Shown here piece by piece: positions 29,372 through 30,711 of a stretch of 30,711 nt of DNA. The notes below the pieces were generated by a model. That model was not told the DNA's origin. It saw nothing but the letters and a program-made list of their open reading frames with translations, and made no database searches. The position numbers and the translations under genes are program-made. Source of the stretch: a virus; IMG/VR virus record IMGVR_UViG_3300020446_000051, positions 1 to 30,711 of that record; one strand, given 5' to 3'. The number at the start of each line of letters is the position of its first letter. The stretch's first letter is position 1.

Positions 29372-30711
29372 TAGTTTTCCTTCTTAATTAAAAATGTTAA
29401 TTCATCAAATTGTTCTGGTGTAAGATTTTTCAAAGTTTTAACCACAACCGCTTCGTAGGTAGCTTTATATTCGTCTAGCTCAACTTTTAATTCATTTACC
29501 GCATTTATAAGAACACCAACTATTTTTCCATAATCAACAGACTTTACATCTTTACCATCTAGTTGTGTAGTAGTAACAATTTCTGGAATGTGTTGTTCTA
29601 TTTCTTGTGCGATAACACCAATACTTGGCTTGTCATCTTTAATCCACTTATAAGAAACACCTCTTAACTTACCGCAAAGACCTAAAGCATCATTGATTGT
29701 AGTTATATCTTTCTTAAGTGTTTGATCTGAGAATGCAGTTACGTCACCAGACGCTACTAAAGCACCTGTTACAGCCACTCCTGTTCCTGTAGTCTCAAAC
29801 TTTTTATTACTGTTGTCGTGATATAGCTCTACTGCTCCGTCTTCTACAAAATTAGCTATAACTTCACCAGCTGAAGATCTTATACCAAAATAACTAGATT
29901 TAACATATAGACCGCCTGTACCACTATCATCAATGTATGAGTCACTTCCATCGTGAAAAATTTGTAGATCAGAACTATCTCCAAAAGCAGCAACGGCATT
30001 ATCATCCCATTTTATTTTGTTTGTTGGTCTGTCAAAAGTTATATCTGTTCCAGCAGTTGCACCATCAAAAATAACACTACCTGTAAAAATACCACCAACA
30101 AGAGGCATTTTAGCTGCTATGTTGTTATTAACAGTTGTAGAGAAGTTAGCATCATCTCCTAGTGCAGCCGCTAATTCATTAAGTGTATTTAATGCAGCAG
30201 GGCTAGAGTCAACTAGGTTTGATATTGCGGTATCTGTATAAGCTGTTGTAGCAACCTTAGTTGAGTTGTCATTTGCTGATTGAGTGGTTGCAGTTACACC
30301 GTTGTCTAAAGTAGTACCAGTAATTCCTAATGCTGATATGTCCTTTCCGTCAACTGTGCCTGATGTAACTATATTTTGACTACCAAAATTAGGAGAAATT
30401 TTAGTTCCTTGTATAGCTGCACTTGCATTAACGTCCGCGTCTACAATTGTTCCGTCAACTATGTTTGCACTAGCTACTGTTACATCTGTTGGTAAAACTC
30501 CAGCAGCAATTTTAGAAGGTGCTATAGAGTCATCGTTTAATCTACCAGCAATGGAAGCTGAAGATACGTTTGACATATCTTCTCTTGCTAGTGGTCTACC
30601 TCCAACCTGTGAGCCATCATGTACGACAAGAGTATCCTTGTCAGTATCTACTGTAACTTCGCCTTCAGCACCAGTAAAACTACCATGCTGTGAAGTGTTA
30701 CCTCTCCTTAG
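29371..30711 (-). CDS. Tail fibre with S74 intramolecular chaperone (partial, N-terminus beyond window)
   Basis: The frame is open to the right edge. An ATG at 30576 is internal, since the upstream codons encode GAEGEVTVDTDKDTLVVHDG and GGRPLAREDM, a repeat typical of tail-fibre N-terminal regions. The middle is beta-rich fibre sequence (DGKDISALGI, TTAYTDTAISNLV, LNELAAALGDD). The last 119 residues start SDQTLKKDI and include GVSYKWI, IGVIAQEIEQHIPEIV and VDYGKIVGVLINAVNELK, the S74 chaperone that trimerises the fibre and cleaves itself before the Ser of SDQTLK. The fibre binds the host, alongside the adhesin encoded next. Confidence 0.88.
   Translation of the reverse strand, partial: LRRGNTSQHGSFTGAEGEVTVDTDKDTLVVHDGSQVGGRPLAREDMSNVSSASIAGRLNDDSIAPSKIAAGVLPTDVTVASANIVDGTIVDADVNASAAIQGTKISPNFGSQNIVTSGTVDGKDISALGITGTTLDNGVTATTQSANDNSTKVATTAYTDTAISNLVDSSPAALNTLNELAAALGDDANFSTTVNNNIAAKMPLVGGIFTGSVIFDGATAGTDITFDRPTNKIKWDDNAVAAFGDSSDLQIFHDGSDSYIDDSGTGGLYVKSSYFGIRSSAGEVIANFVEDGAVELYHDNSNKKFETTGTGVAVTGALVASGDVTAFSDQTLKKDITTINDALGLCGKLRGVSYKWIKDDKPSIGVIAQEIEQHIPEIVTTTQLDGKDVKSVDYGKIVGVLINAVNELKVELDEYKATYEAVVVKTLKNLTPEQFDELTFLIKKEN

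Noticed and set aside
30574-30576. ATG as start of the tail-fibre gene
   Set aside because: Upstream in-frame codons to the window edge encode a typical tail-fibre N-terminal repeat, so the gene continues beyond the window.

Overview
The window is one contiguous, AT-rich stretch of a tailed-phage (podovirus-type) genome with almost no non-coding DNA. The virion genes combine a BPP-1/epsilon15-like head (portal, Bbp19-like protein, scaffold, GP7-like major capsid protein, Bbp16-like cement protein) with a T7-style tail and internal-core order (adaptor, nozzle, then three internal virion proteins in gp14-gp15-gp16 order). A set of signal-peptide and membrane proteins near the right end, plus the tail-fibre domain types, resemble proteins I remember from marine picocyanobacterial phages. 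A cyanophage of marine Synechococcus or Prochlorococcus is therefore my best host guess, by recall only; a phage of another marine bacterium is the alternative.

Layout. Positions 1-14345 (minus strand): late structural operon, read right to left from a GNAT acetyltransferase through portal, scaffold, capsid, cement, adaptor and nozzle to the internal virion proteins; the last of these runs off the left edge. Positions 14391-16260 (plus): large terminase and an overlapping Asp/Asn beta-hydroxylase-like oxygenase. Positions 16241-16919 (minus): terminase small subunit and a small helix-turn-helix protein. Positions 16920-17073: divergent control region. Positions 17074-18536 (plus): six small early genes closed by a strong terminator. 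Positions 18562-19350 (plus): a small helix-turn-helix regulator from its own promoter, a DUF2786-like protein and a zinc-ribbon protein. Positions 19452-24529 (plus): replication/recombination operon with YqaJ exonuclease, RecT annealase, DUF1376 protein, DnaC-like helicase loader, RusA resolvase and an SSB-like protein, closed by a long inverted repeat. Positions 24602-25343 (minus): four small genes. Positions 25391-27330 (plus): membrane and secreted proteins. Positions 27278-30711 (minus): more of that set, then a glycine-rich adhesin and a tail fibre with an S74 chaperone, which runs off the right edge.

How it fits together. No DNA polymerase, RNA polymerase, integrase or recognisable endolysin is visible, so replication probably relies on host DnaB and polymerase loaded by the DnaC-like protein, with YqaJ/RecT/RusA handling recombination. 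Both edges cut minus-strand virion genes, which would join naturally if the genome is circular or circularly permuted; the missing piece would carry the end of the gp16-like protein and the start of the tail fibre.

The most interesting layer is regulatory. Two early operons start from near-duplicate cassettes (promoter, dyad operator at the same place, hairpin at the predicted 5' end, conserved AT-rich leader box), with the likely repressor gene between them. A separate 12-base motif occurs three times in the late region, twice at the same distance from a -10 box. Genes next to these promoters lack Shine-Dalgarno sequences while downstream genes have good ones, and two may be leaderless.
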